Shown one piece after another: positions 33,479 to 45,400 of a DNA stretch of 64,000 bases. A program made the position numbers and the translations under genes. This DNA comes from Haliclona indistincta. Its lineage: Eukaryota > Porifera > Demospongiae > Haplosclerida > Chalinidae. Numbering within the stretch: position 1 is the stretch's first letter; every line of letters begins with the position of its first letter. The DNA lies in NCBI GenBank assembly GCA_964017065.1, contig OZ024786.1, forward strand, positions 10,855,047 through 10,919,046. The letters run 5' to 3'. The notes beneath the pieces were generated by a model. It was not told the origin of the DNA. It saw only the letters and a program-made list of their open reading frames with translations, and did not search any database.

Positions 33479-36400
33479 TCACTTATAATACTTTGATGAG
33501 TGCACTGGATATTGAAAATATGCCAGTACTTTATGATCACCAATTGGTATACGGACTGATGAAATGACATGATACATCACTAATGCTTCGATAGAGTCAT
33601 ATCTTTCTCTTTCTCCTTCAACTCTTAACCAATCACCATCTCTATAGATATCCAGACCGATCACCTTCCTCTGTAACCTGAAGAACAAGTAATAGTTAAA
33701 GTATGGCTCCGCGTGTATCATTGGATTTGTACGCACGAGCTTACGGTCTATTTTTAACAATGAGACCGGAAGCGAGTGTGGTGGACAAATCCAATGTTAC
33801 ACGAGGACCCATGCATCAATTGTTATGTTATTACCCGTTCGAAGTCCCACAAGTGCTCGTTGTGTATATAAGGTGTGCACTACAGAGCTCTTCACCTTCC
33901 GATAGGGCATACGCCTTACCTGAATAGTTGGCAATGCAGACACTGCTATGCGCCATGAGATTTATTCATGGCTACCGCCAGACCCGCCCATGAGTGGTAC
34001 AATACAATAGTAGAGAGGTTTAGATTCACGTTGACGGTGAACGTGAACGCTAAATTGTGACGTCACGCTTTTTCATTGAGAGCAGTACAAAATTGACTAC
34101 AGATAGTGTGCTGACGTCATAAATGTTAATCCAGTCGCTGTTCAAATCGCCACAGACGGCAGTTACTCTCGTCTACAGTCCCTTTTTGGCATTAGCAAAC
34201 GCGGTTATGCGACCAGTCTAGACCACACTTACGTACCTTCGGCTATCGATGTTTGATAATGCGATTGCTATATCACTAGCCAATACGCATGGCTTACTCT
34301 GGAGACCTAGAAGCCTAAGAGCTGGAACTAGCCCGTAGCTAGCACAATAACTTGGAAGCACCTACAGTACATGGCCACGTGTCTTCACTTTAGAGCTTCT
34401 GTGTTGCAGTGGCAATACATGAAGGCTACAATGATGACTTCACAAGTGGTAGATCGCCAAAGCTGGCTAGGTTAGCAGTGCAAGCAGTGCTCTGATTGCT
34501 TTCAGCCCACACGTTGAGCTTCGATACACACCCATTATACTTCCGCTCTTTCAGTATACTCGCGTGATTGTCCGTAATATTATGGTGACGTCAAAGGCGT
34601 TTACCGTTAGCTCGACGTGAATCTGAGCTCCCAGTGCATACATTTGCATTGAGAGTTTGCAGTGTAACAATTCGTTTGTTACACTCATGGGCGGTCACTT
34701 TGCCAGGATTTAATGGAACATCCGATTTGTTCCACTGGCGGTTCCTTTGAAGAAAGGGTGGAGTATAATTATCAATGAAGCACCAATGGTACAGATGCCT
34801 CGGTGGAATGCCACCATTTCACATACACAGTAAACTGCAGCTATTATACCTTTCTGTACAGCAATCACAATGCAGTATAATAGTTATACAATCAGAAGCC
34901 AATCAGAGCTGACAACCAATTTAACTGGGCGTGTCTATGATTTTCAGTTCAAGTACAGGGCACAGCACACAAGCACTGGCATCCTGCAGTGAAATTCTAA
35001 CCTATCAGCTTCTAGGCAGTCAACTGTGGATAGTTTTGTCTACGGAGAACTCTAGATCGCCAGCTAGCAACGGCAATCAATCGTGAGGTAAGCAAATTAC
35101 GCCATAACTCGAGAACGAAGCTTCATGCCAAGCTGTTCGGAAGTAAATACGAACTCACTAGCTGTATAAGGCAGCCAGCAGTAACAGCCATCCAGGTGAG
35201 TCATCTACGCTGTAACTTATGCAATAAGCTCTATAAGCGAAATTCTTCAAAAATACAAATCCGAGCAAGCATCGATTTCTGTCTTGTTTCAGCGGTTATT
35301 TTTCAGCGAGCAACGAGAAATCATTGCATGCGACAGAAAGACAGAATGACAACTATCATATGTCTCATGGCTCTGCCCACCGAGGCATAACAATTGTTCA
35401 AAGAGTATACATGTATAATCCTTGATTACTGTGTTTGTAGCAACATTTTACCAACGGCTGGACTCAGCTAGGCTAGAAACTAAAATACCAACAAAAAATC
35501 AAAACTGGCGATACTTTTATGCTAACAAGGAGAAAAAATTAACACATTAATTTTATCATTCCCATTTGTGATTAGAAAATACTAGTAACTTTTGTGTCTA
35601 AGATGTAAATTCTAAGTGTAGGCACCTGATACTGTTTGGTACTACATGTACTTACACAATATCCACTGTGAAAAGGTGATTGGGACCTGACAGGTCAGTT
35701 GCTCTCACTAGGAATGTTTCATCTATCCTCCCTCTCAGCAACCTCTCTGACTCCTCCTTACTGAGCTGTCTGCAGAGCCATGTGCTCTCATCGTGATGAG
35801 GGTAATGCTTGGGAACTAGTGATGCCACATCACTGAATGTATAATACTGAGGAATTAAGATATTGCTTCATATCAAAACCTTTGTCAAAAGTACCATGTA
35901 TTAGGAAATACACGTCATGTAGAGCTCAAGCTCCTGTACTAAATCATGTAAGAAAAAAAATACTTTTCTCTACTTTTAGGCTCACAGATCCGTATTATCA
36001 ACTTTGTTCGGCCGGAATTACACTGCCAATAGTGTCAGCTTCAATACAGCATGTATATTAGCATTCAAATACATTCAGAACCACTCGTACTTTCATGTTT
36101 CTCTTACCTTGGTGTATACAATTGTCATGTAATTATCAACTATGAGCTTGCGCGTACAACACATAGGCGAATTAAAACGTGTCTAATAGTTAATCAATGG
36201 GTATTCCCCTTCTGGTACGGATGGCATCAGATAGAGCGTTTCCTGAGCTGCTGTTTGGTACCAAATTCATCTATGAGCTCCAGGTGGAACTGATCGTACT
36301 TTTTGTTATGGCTCAGACACCCTATCAACAAGTGAGCTGTAGTTGCCTGATAGCTATAGGCTACAATAATATTTATAGCTAGCTGCCAAACGGGTGCATG

Positions 36401-39400
36401 CACTGTGAGCGTTTATACTTCTTTTTTGACCATAGAAGTCCTGGAGGAATCGTTTGCTGTGTTGGGCTGCTCGTGCCTGAGAAAAATGCATGTATATATG
36501 CATGTATATATAATTGATATTCATAACATGCCCATTTCGAAGTCATCTACGTGAAACAAAATAATTTGACTTTCTTCAATGGTAGGTTTCAATGTGTTGT
36601 ACTATGGTACATAAAGTGTTTCTAAAGCATGCCTACCCAGCATGCTTTGAGCATTATGGTATTCACATCGTGAATTTACTTGACACACACTCACTGGTAT
36701 GATAGTAGGAATATCTGATGGTAGGTTAGCAAGAGTATCTCTGCAGATAGTGAGAAGTGATAAACACAAGCAACATTACTGATAGCTCACTTGTCAGGAA
36801 ATAGTCGATTGGTCAGTGTAACTGATGTTTTTGCTTCAAAAATAGTAAACCCTGTTCTTGAGAGAACTGCTACACAGTGATCAACTGATGTGAATATTTC
36901 ATTATTGAGTGATCCATAGCAGTGTCCTCTTTTGTAGATTGGTACATGCTCAACCCTCCCATTGACACTGTAAAAATGAAGCACCAAAGGTGCAGATGCC
37001 TTGGTGGAATCATGGAATGCAACCATGTCACATACACAGTTATTATACCTTTCTGTACAGCAATCACAATGCAACCATGCAGAAGCCAATCGCTGCTGAC
37101 CACTAATTCAACTGGGCGTGTCTATAATGTTGCAGGGCACAGCACACTAGCGAGATAGCGTCCATAGCTTGCTTATACACAATTTCTTTAGACATGCGCT
37201 GCTATCCTGTAGTGAATTTCTAACCAATCAGCTTCTTGGCAGTCAACTGTGCATTGCTTTGCCTTTGAAGAACTCCAGATCGCCAGCAACAAGCATGATC
37301 GATCGTGAGTGAGCAAATTGCGCCATAACTCATGAACTAAGCTTCGTATAAAGTTTTCACTAGTTCGAAAGCCGTGTTCTAGCATTGCTAGTTTCAGAGC
37401 TTAACATATCAAAACCTTTGTCAAAAGTACCATGTATTACGAAATACACGTCACGTAGAGCGCGTTAACAACTTCCTGTACTAAATCATGTACTAATCAT
37501 GTATGAAAAAATATATTTCTCTACTTTTAGGCTCACAGATCCGTGTTATCAACTCAGTTCGGCCGGAATTGCACTGCCAAGAGTGTCAGCTGCATGACAG
37601 CATGCATATTAGCATTCAAATACATTCGGAACCACTCGTACTTTCGTGTTTTTCTTACCTTGGTGTATACAATTGTCATGTAATTATCAACTACGAGCGT
37701 GCGCGTTCAACACATAGGCGAATTAAAACGCGTCTAATAGTTAATCTATGGGTATTCCCCTTCCAGTTCGGATGGCATCAGATAGAGCGTTTCCTTAGCT
37801 ACAGTTTGGTACTAAATTTGTCTATGTGCTCCGAGTGGAACTGCTCGTACTTTTCAGTGTTATGGCTCAGACATACCCCGTCAACAAGTAAGCTGATAGT
37901 GATAGCTATCATAGGCTACAATTTATAGCTAGCTGACCTTAGTCGCGATCGAACGGGTGCATGCACTATCATGCATCAGCACTGATGCATGATAACATGC
38001 TGCTATAGTATGCTTGCATGTTCTGGTGTTTGCGTAATGTTTATAATATATACTATTAATTTTTTAACAGCTACTATTTGTGGAGCATATCTCAGCCTGG
38101 GAAAACTGGTACACCTAATTTTGATCTCTCCAAGGACCCAGATGCAAGCATTGTCGATTACACTCGTTTTAGTCCTGTACAACTAACGCATGAGAGAGTG
38201 ATCAGTAAAGTTTTCAACCATTATGCTATTCCTCTTGAAATAACTGACAACATCCGATCTTCGTTCAAATCAAGGTTGTGGCGTATGGGTAAACAGTACT
38301 CAAAGCAAGGTGGCAAGCAACGTGAGCAACAATTGCAGAACTGGAAAGATGGAAAAGACAGTGTGTGGAGCTTCGAAGTTAGTGATGTGGAAGTGAATAG
38401 ACAGCTACTAAAGAGGAAACGGTGTGTTGAGACTCAGCTCAAAGAGGAAACAGAAAAGAGAAGAAGACTAGAATCAGATGTTAAAACTCTTCAGAGTACA
38501 ACAAAGAAACAAGCAAAAAGAATTTCAAGATTAACAACAGGTCGAAAGATAACAAGCCGAGGACCTTCCTCAAAATCTTGGTGTCAATATTCTCGACAGC
38601 AGCAGTATAACAAGCGAAAGAGTCTGGTCAGCAGCATTCAAGGAGTACTGACTGTCTGTGAAGAAGAAGGGTTTAAGGCATGCTCTGTTGAAGTTGAGAA
38701 TTGTGATACAGGCAACCATGGAATGGTAGACGTGGCTTCTGGAACATTTTCTCCAATTGATGTCGCTCATGTTCATTCTGCAAAGAGTGACTGTGACAGT
38801 GTACATTCTGTTCTCTATGTCAAAGATAAGTTTTCTGTTTCGAACGAAGCATTCCATGAGTTAAGCATGGTGTCAGACCTTCCTAGCTCGAGCAAGATCA
38901 AGTCCATTACACGTAAACTAAACGATACATTTACTATACGCAGTACTCCAAATGGTGTGGTCGGGGTCCAACAAAGCTTACGTGAACGTGTTATTATTCG
39001 GCTGACTCATCTCATTGACAAAGCTTTGGAGCAGGAGAGCCCGGAGAGTATACCATCTAGGTTTCGAATAAAGTTGACTGGTGATGGGACTCAAATAGCT
39101 AGAGGCTTATCTGTTGTGAATTTCAACTTCACAGTATTGGAGGAAGGTCAGAATAGAGCTTGTTCTGCATTTGGTAACCACAGCTTAGCTATTTTGAGAG
39201 TTTCGGAGAAGTACGAGGAGTTGAAGGATGGAATGGAGGACATCATAGCAGAAGCAAAAGATTTAGAGGTGATTACTATCCATGACAAGGTGTACTCAAT
39301 CCAGTTTTTTCTTGGTGGTGACATGAAGTTTTTAGCAGCTGTTTGTGGGATAGAAGCAGCAAATTCTGATCACGCATGCATATGGTGCAAATGTCCTAAG

Positions 39401-42400
39401 AAAGACAGGTGGAATATGGATCTTACCTGGTCTATTCATGATCAGTCCAAAGGTGCACGGACTATTGAAGAAATCACGAAGAAATGCAAGCTGGGGAAGA
39501 CAAGCAAGAATCGATTTAACTGCTGCCACCCACCTATGTTCCCTTTTATTCCTATAGATCAAGTTATCATCGATTCTCTTCACCTTTTTTTAAGAATTGC
39601 TGACGTTCTCATCAATCTGCTAATTCGAGACATAAGAATTTTAGATGGAATCGACAAGGCCACCAGCTTAGACCAGGTCATGACAACTAATATGAAAGCA
39701 TACCAGTTGTTTTTGAACGAATCTTGCAAGATTCGATTTCAGTGGTATTTTGAAAAGGAAGATAAAAAACTTAAGTGGCGAGACCTGACCGGTCCTGAAA
39801 AGAAGAGGCTCTTCGAGACGATTAATATTTCCACTATATTCCCTTCTCTCCACCAAAGCAAAGATATTCAAAAATTGTGGGACGACTTTTACCAGCTGAT
39901 AAGGTATCTCAGTCAAAGCAAATGTGATGCTGACTACTTCGAGAAAACTTCGAAAGAATGGGTGCAGTTTTTTACTACCGTTTATCAAAGTAAAGATGTT
40001 ACCCCTTACATCCACTCTTTCGCACAGCATGTGCACCAATTCCTGCGTAAGTTTGGAAATGTTGCTATATTTAGTCAGCAAGGCCTTGAAAAGCTCAATG
40101 ATCTAACTACTAAGCACTACCAGCGTGCTACCAACCACCAAGGCTATGAAGCTTTAAAGCAGGTACTTGAGAAGAGAAATCGGCTTGAGCAGCTTGAAGA
40201 TGACGGGTACCAAAGGTCAAAGCAAGTACAAAATTGTAGCATTTGTAGTCAACCTGGACACAACAAGCGATCGTGCATCTCTAGAACTCCATTGTCCGAA
40301 ATCACTGTCACTGAACAGCAGAATGTATAAACACATGGAAAACTGCACTATATATTCAACTAACTGACTTCTCACTTTACATGGTGATTCATTGTCACTT
40401 CACAGATCTTTACCTATATCATGCATGTGTTTGTTATGGTATCATATTCAACTAACAAAATATTTTTTGGTCTTTGCCAAATGTACTTCGTGCACCATAA
40501 CCACAGACAAACATGAACGTCAAAACGTATCCAGTGTCAACTAGTGACAAAGATGTGCTTGGAGACCCACTATCTTCCTCTTGACCGGGTGTGGGCAAAT
40601 ACTCTTCCAATGATCTAGATTTTCGCAAAAAGAACTCAAGTGTTTCCAAAATTACGTAGCCATAGTCAGCATTCACATTAAGCCCCCTAAAGTGCCAGTT
40701 TTTGCCCAGTATCGGGTTCAAATCTCGATAATGTTTAATTGTGTAGTGTTGTATCCCTTGTGCCTTCTTAGATTCAGTTCCTAGCAATCTGAGGCCTCCA
40801 TTGAAAGTAACAGCATCAAATGGCACAACTATTCTCACCGAAGGTGAGCTTTTCCTGGTGCAAGTCAGTGACTGTTTTATTTTCACTTTCAAGTAGCTGT
40901 GAAGCGAGAATGGTTCAAATGAGAATCCATCACACTCCGTTTCTTCTGAACTGTCTGCTTCGTTGATAGGCTCAAGATCACACTCATCACGCCACTCGTC
41001 GTACTTCGTTGAATACCCAACGTAGTGTATTTTTATTCGTTTCCCGCTATCATCTTTGTCGACTACCTTGACAGGAAAAAGTTGATCACTTTTGGATTGG
41101 ACCTTCTTGGGTCTAGGGAGATGTATTTCACCAGTTTCACGATAGTTTATACTTCTTTTTGAGCGTAGACTCCTGCTTGCTGTGTCGCTCGCCTGAGCCA
41201 TTATTATTCAGAAGTTCAGAACACTCCCATTATGACGTCATCTACGCGAATCAAAATAATTTGACATTCTTCAATGGTAGGTTTCAATATGACTTCCCAT
41301 GTGCGCTACAAAGCCGAACCAGCAATGAGCAATTCACGGGGTAACTACGCACTAAGCTTTAAAATCAAACTTCTTGAAATTCAAATCTATTTATCCTTTT
41401 AAAGTATCGATTTCTAACTTTGTTGCTTGTTTCAGCGATTAGTTTTCAGCGAGAGACGAGAAATCGTTGCGACATGCAGACTGACAGAATGAATGCCAAT
41501 GACAACACGACTACTGTATGCCTGGTGGCTCCGCCCACCGAGTCATAACAATAAACACCAGTTACCATGGTGACATGTACTACTCACACAACACTGATGA
41601 CATGTGTGCTGATTGATGATGAGGATGGATTAGTAACAGGTTCCCCACTTCTCTCTCTGAGAAGAAAAGTTCCATCTGGCTTATAAGTCAAGATATACTC
41701 AGCTTCCTCTAATGTGATCTGCCACATAGAGCTGGAGGGCTCACTCTGGGTATGTTGACAACCATTGTGTACTATACCATCATCAGTAACACCATCACTC
41801 ACAGCACTGGAGTGTGTCATACTCTTCATCACATCCTCAGCTGCTGTGGGTAGGAAACACACATGACCCATGTGTACAGTATAATGGATTACCATATACC
41901 TTGAGAATCAGGTCCACTCGACTTGTGCTGGGAATTCGCTGCAAAATTAATGATAAAGATACAATTACAGTACATTTAGACAAGAAAAAAACTGCATCAG
42001 CTAGTTGTTGCATATGTTACGGACCATTTTGCAACCCGGACCGTTTTAAAACGACATTAGTGCGTCAGCCTGTTTCAAAACCGCGGCATGATACATATAA
42101 GCAAATTATGCGTATATCCCTGATGCATTACGTATTCCCTGTGAATGCTGTATCCATGCAGAGAGTTTTGTATTCCAGTTTGAATGCTGTACATTATTAA
42201 AATGTACTTAATATTACAGAAGTGACATTCTAGTTCCATAGGCTCTCTGGCAGATCTATGCTCTGCATGCTTACTATATTAACAGACCTACGTGTACATC
42301 TTTGCACAGCCGATAATAGTGCACCACCATGCTTTCTTTGTCGACTTCATGTTAATTGTTATTGTATGATGCATGCTAGGTACAGTGAGCTTAAAGACTA

Positions 42401-45400
42401 CAGTGCTTGTGAATTTGATCCAAAAATGTTGGGATTCTTCCTCATTAGTGCTAGAGGCATCACCTGCAGTGCAAGAAAATGTTTGGTACACACACGAATA
42501 ATTCTTTCCAGCACGAATGACGCCACTCGTTTCTCCAGTTTGGCGTCAGGAAGAAAGCTTTCGGTCAAAACCAAGTTGAACGAATCTTCCATCACGGATC
42601 GTCTCTAGCAGTGAGAACTATAAGCTGCGTGTAACGATCTAATACCGTGTTTACACTGGACCAAAAAAGTGGGCTGGGCTGGCACTGCACGACACGGTTT
42701 ATTTTGTATTGTAAACGCATGTCGAACCGGGCCATGCCGTGCTGGCCCTGACACGCTTTAGAAGTTAGGCCAGCACAACACAGCATGACACGGCACGGCA
42801 CGACACAGCCTAGTTATGCAGTTTAAACAGGCGTGCCGGGCCGGCACAGGTTCGTGTTCATTATCAACGAATCAGAAACGAGTGGTTTGTTGTTCCCATC
42901 GCAAAGGATCAATGAAATCAACTAGTGGACGCAGTAGACATAAGAAAGGTTTCCGAAGAACGATTTAAGAGTAGTAACACTTATGGACACCATTTTGAAC
43001 TTCTCGACGCTGCCTACAATAGCGTGGCACTCTGCCATTACGTCGCTAATGGCACTGCCCATTTTTAGACCAAATGGCCCATCTTTTCTTGAGAGTGTAC
43101 TAAACACGTGCCAGGCCATGTCGTGCTGTGCCGTGTCATGCCGCGCCGTGCTAGGCCAGTGAAAAACCCAGTATGACAGTACTCACACAGCTACATCGAC
43201 TACATGTGCCAGGGCGTATCCATACGCTTGAACGCCTATATCACGCAGATACACTACTACGTATATCGCGCAGATAAATTGCTGGCCGGCTTTAAAAACG
43301 GGCTAGCCGGCTTTGAAACAGGCCGGCCGGCTTTAACACTGGCCAACGGTTGTAAATCGGTCAGTAACACATATATGATGTTGTCAATATGTAGGTACCT
43401 GCAGAAGTTCGAATTGTGATGGGGTTAGTCACAGATTCTTGAGGTTCTTGTAATCTGTCTATAGCCTGTTGAAAGTAGTACATGCACTACACTGCATGTA
43501 GTGTACATATTGCACTCACTTGAGCAGCAAGCTTAAGGCTGCTGTCACTTGAATGTACAAGAACTCTTCTGTCTTCCACAGAACTATGTGTTCTGTCACC
43601 ATGATCATCTATAGTTAGTGAAAATAAATGCACAACAGCTACATCATCAAATTAAAGTATCATAACTAGTGTCAAGCATATCTTTGGATCGTGTAACTAA
43701 ATTACACATGATGTAAAGGATAATGCATGCAATGTACACAACATGCAAAACTCGCAAAACATCACCTTTCAACTGAAGTGCAATGGTTAGTTGAAGGACA
43801 AGATCATTCACAAGTGATATCTGATGATCAAAATCTAAGGTGACACAGTATAATGATAACATATCCTCACCTCATTCTGAAAACTGTTGTCCACTACTAT
43901 AGTGTCTCCTACCCTAAGGTAGGTGACATTGCTCTCCACCAGCAGCTCCCTGTTCTTTTGTGCTAGCCCCACTAGTTCAGTCATTAGATACTGTGGAGCA
44001 CAGCAGATTACCCGTACACTCCCTCCTCTGACCACCACGATGTGTATATGAATGCTGTGCTCATGAAACACTTGTCTAATAACACCTTGAATATCACTCA
44101 GTGTCTTATTGTCAGGATTCCATTCCAATTTGAACGTTAGCGTAGTGGTTGGAGCAAATTCTGTTGACTTGGCAGTGATAAATGGCTCGAGATACATGTG
44201 CTTGGTTAGTTTTCTAGAACAGAAATCCTGTAGGTATTGAAAATATATTTCGATTTTTTCATTGACAGCTGGAATCTTGAAATGTTCTGCAACATTCTTG
44301 AGACGAGAGCAACAAATGAAAGTTGAATGGTTTTTCAGGATATGCATTATATCAGAGATGCTGTCAGCATCAGCAAGAGAGGCTACAAGATCTGGATAGA
44401 AAGATAGGTGATCCTTAAGCTTTTTTGTCGTGACAGATTTGTTTTTCTTGAATGCTTTAGTGACATCAGCAAATAGTTCAACAAACTTTCCTTGAAGGTC
44501 TTCAAAATCACCTTGATACACTTCTGGCATAGGCACAACAATTGCTGCAAAAGAGGACAAATGAAATGACATGCTAGACTACTGTGTGAGTGTGAGGTTT
44601 TAACCTGATGTTGGAGAGGTTGCATTAAAATTTCCAATAGACTGCTTTGCTGTAAAAAAACAAACAACAGCAAACTTACTAAACATTCCAGCCCATACCT
44701 AGTGTTATTATAGCTACAACCTATTACCCATCGTTTTAGCTGTAGACGAGTTGAAAAAATTCTGTTCTAAAACGCACTTCAAAGTCGCGATTATGACCCA
44801 ATTGCTAATGTGTATTAGTCGATGTCATGTGATTTTTATCGATTAATTTTTGAGTGACTGTAACTCAAAATGTAAACTCGATTTGGAGTTGGTCGACCCC
44901 GGGTCTAATAGAACAGGGTGAATGTTGTGTTCATAATTGAAATCCAAAGAAAGAAGTAGGTTCCACTTTGAGGTGAAGTTGGGTAAGAAGTAAGCTTTCC
45001 CCTGAAAGAAATTAAGAACAGTTATGTAGTACAGTGTCGAACCTGTTTAAACTGCAGCGCTTAGTATCTCAGACTATCCCTAGTTTGTCTAGAAACTATT
45101 GCTAGCAATTCTAGTGTAGCGAAGACTCAAGAGGGATCCTATAGAAGTCACTCGTACCTGCCATTATCTATGAGCACTGATAATGACACGCTGCTTACTT
45201 TCAGTTCTGAAAAGAAAATTGTTAGTAATTTGTTACAAATAATACATAAGCTTGAGCTTCTTAGCATTACCGTGTTGGAACAGTGGAGGTATACTGCAAG
45301 CGTTTGTAGAGCTGTGAAGTTGCCTACCTGTACCATGCTAACGAATGGCAACAGCGCTTTATAGTTCAGAGCAAGGAAGCAGACGTTTGAGGCGCACCAA

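Larger units (their letters stand above)
37405..41291. mobile_element. 3.9-kb DNA transposon with two convergent ORFs
   Basis: Short imperfect inverted ends (CATATCAAAACC and GGTTTCAATATG). It carries the 750-aa ORF on the plus strand and the 249-aa chromo-barrel ORF on the minus strand. The derivative at 35869-36596 independently defines both ends. No clear target duplication (0-2 bp), so the superfamily is unresolved. Confidence 0.65.
36973..41548. mobile_element. MITE copy interrupted by the 3.9-kb transposon, in the P3 SH2-1 intron
   Basis: Left part 36973-37404 and right part 41292-41548 are the two halves of the 617-bp MITE family. In P1, P2 and P5 this position is a 48-nt intron. Here insertion lies a few bases before the acceptor, and the acceptor TTTTTACAG is retained on the minus strand, so the intron grew to 4,620 nt. 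Confidence 0.7.

Noticed and set aside
36787..37089. ORF running from the MITE into the P3 SH2-1 exon
   Set aside because: The upstream residues come from MITE sequence; the acceptor at 36968 shows that the exon starts later.
37503..37928. 141-codon ORF in the left part of the 3.9-kb transposon
   Set aside because: The matching region of the deletion derivative (36010-36390) does not keep the frame, and no domain is visible; treated as non-coding.
42258..42608. 116-codon ORF inside the 1.37-kb insertion
   Set aside because: No recognisable domain, composition or splice context; likely chance.
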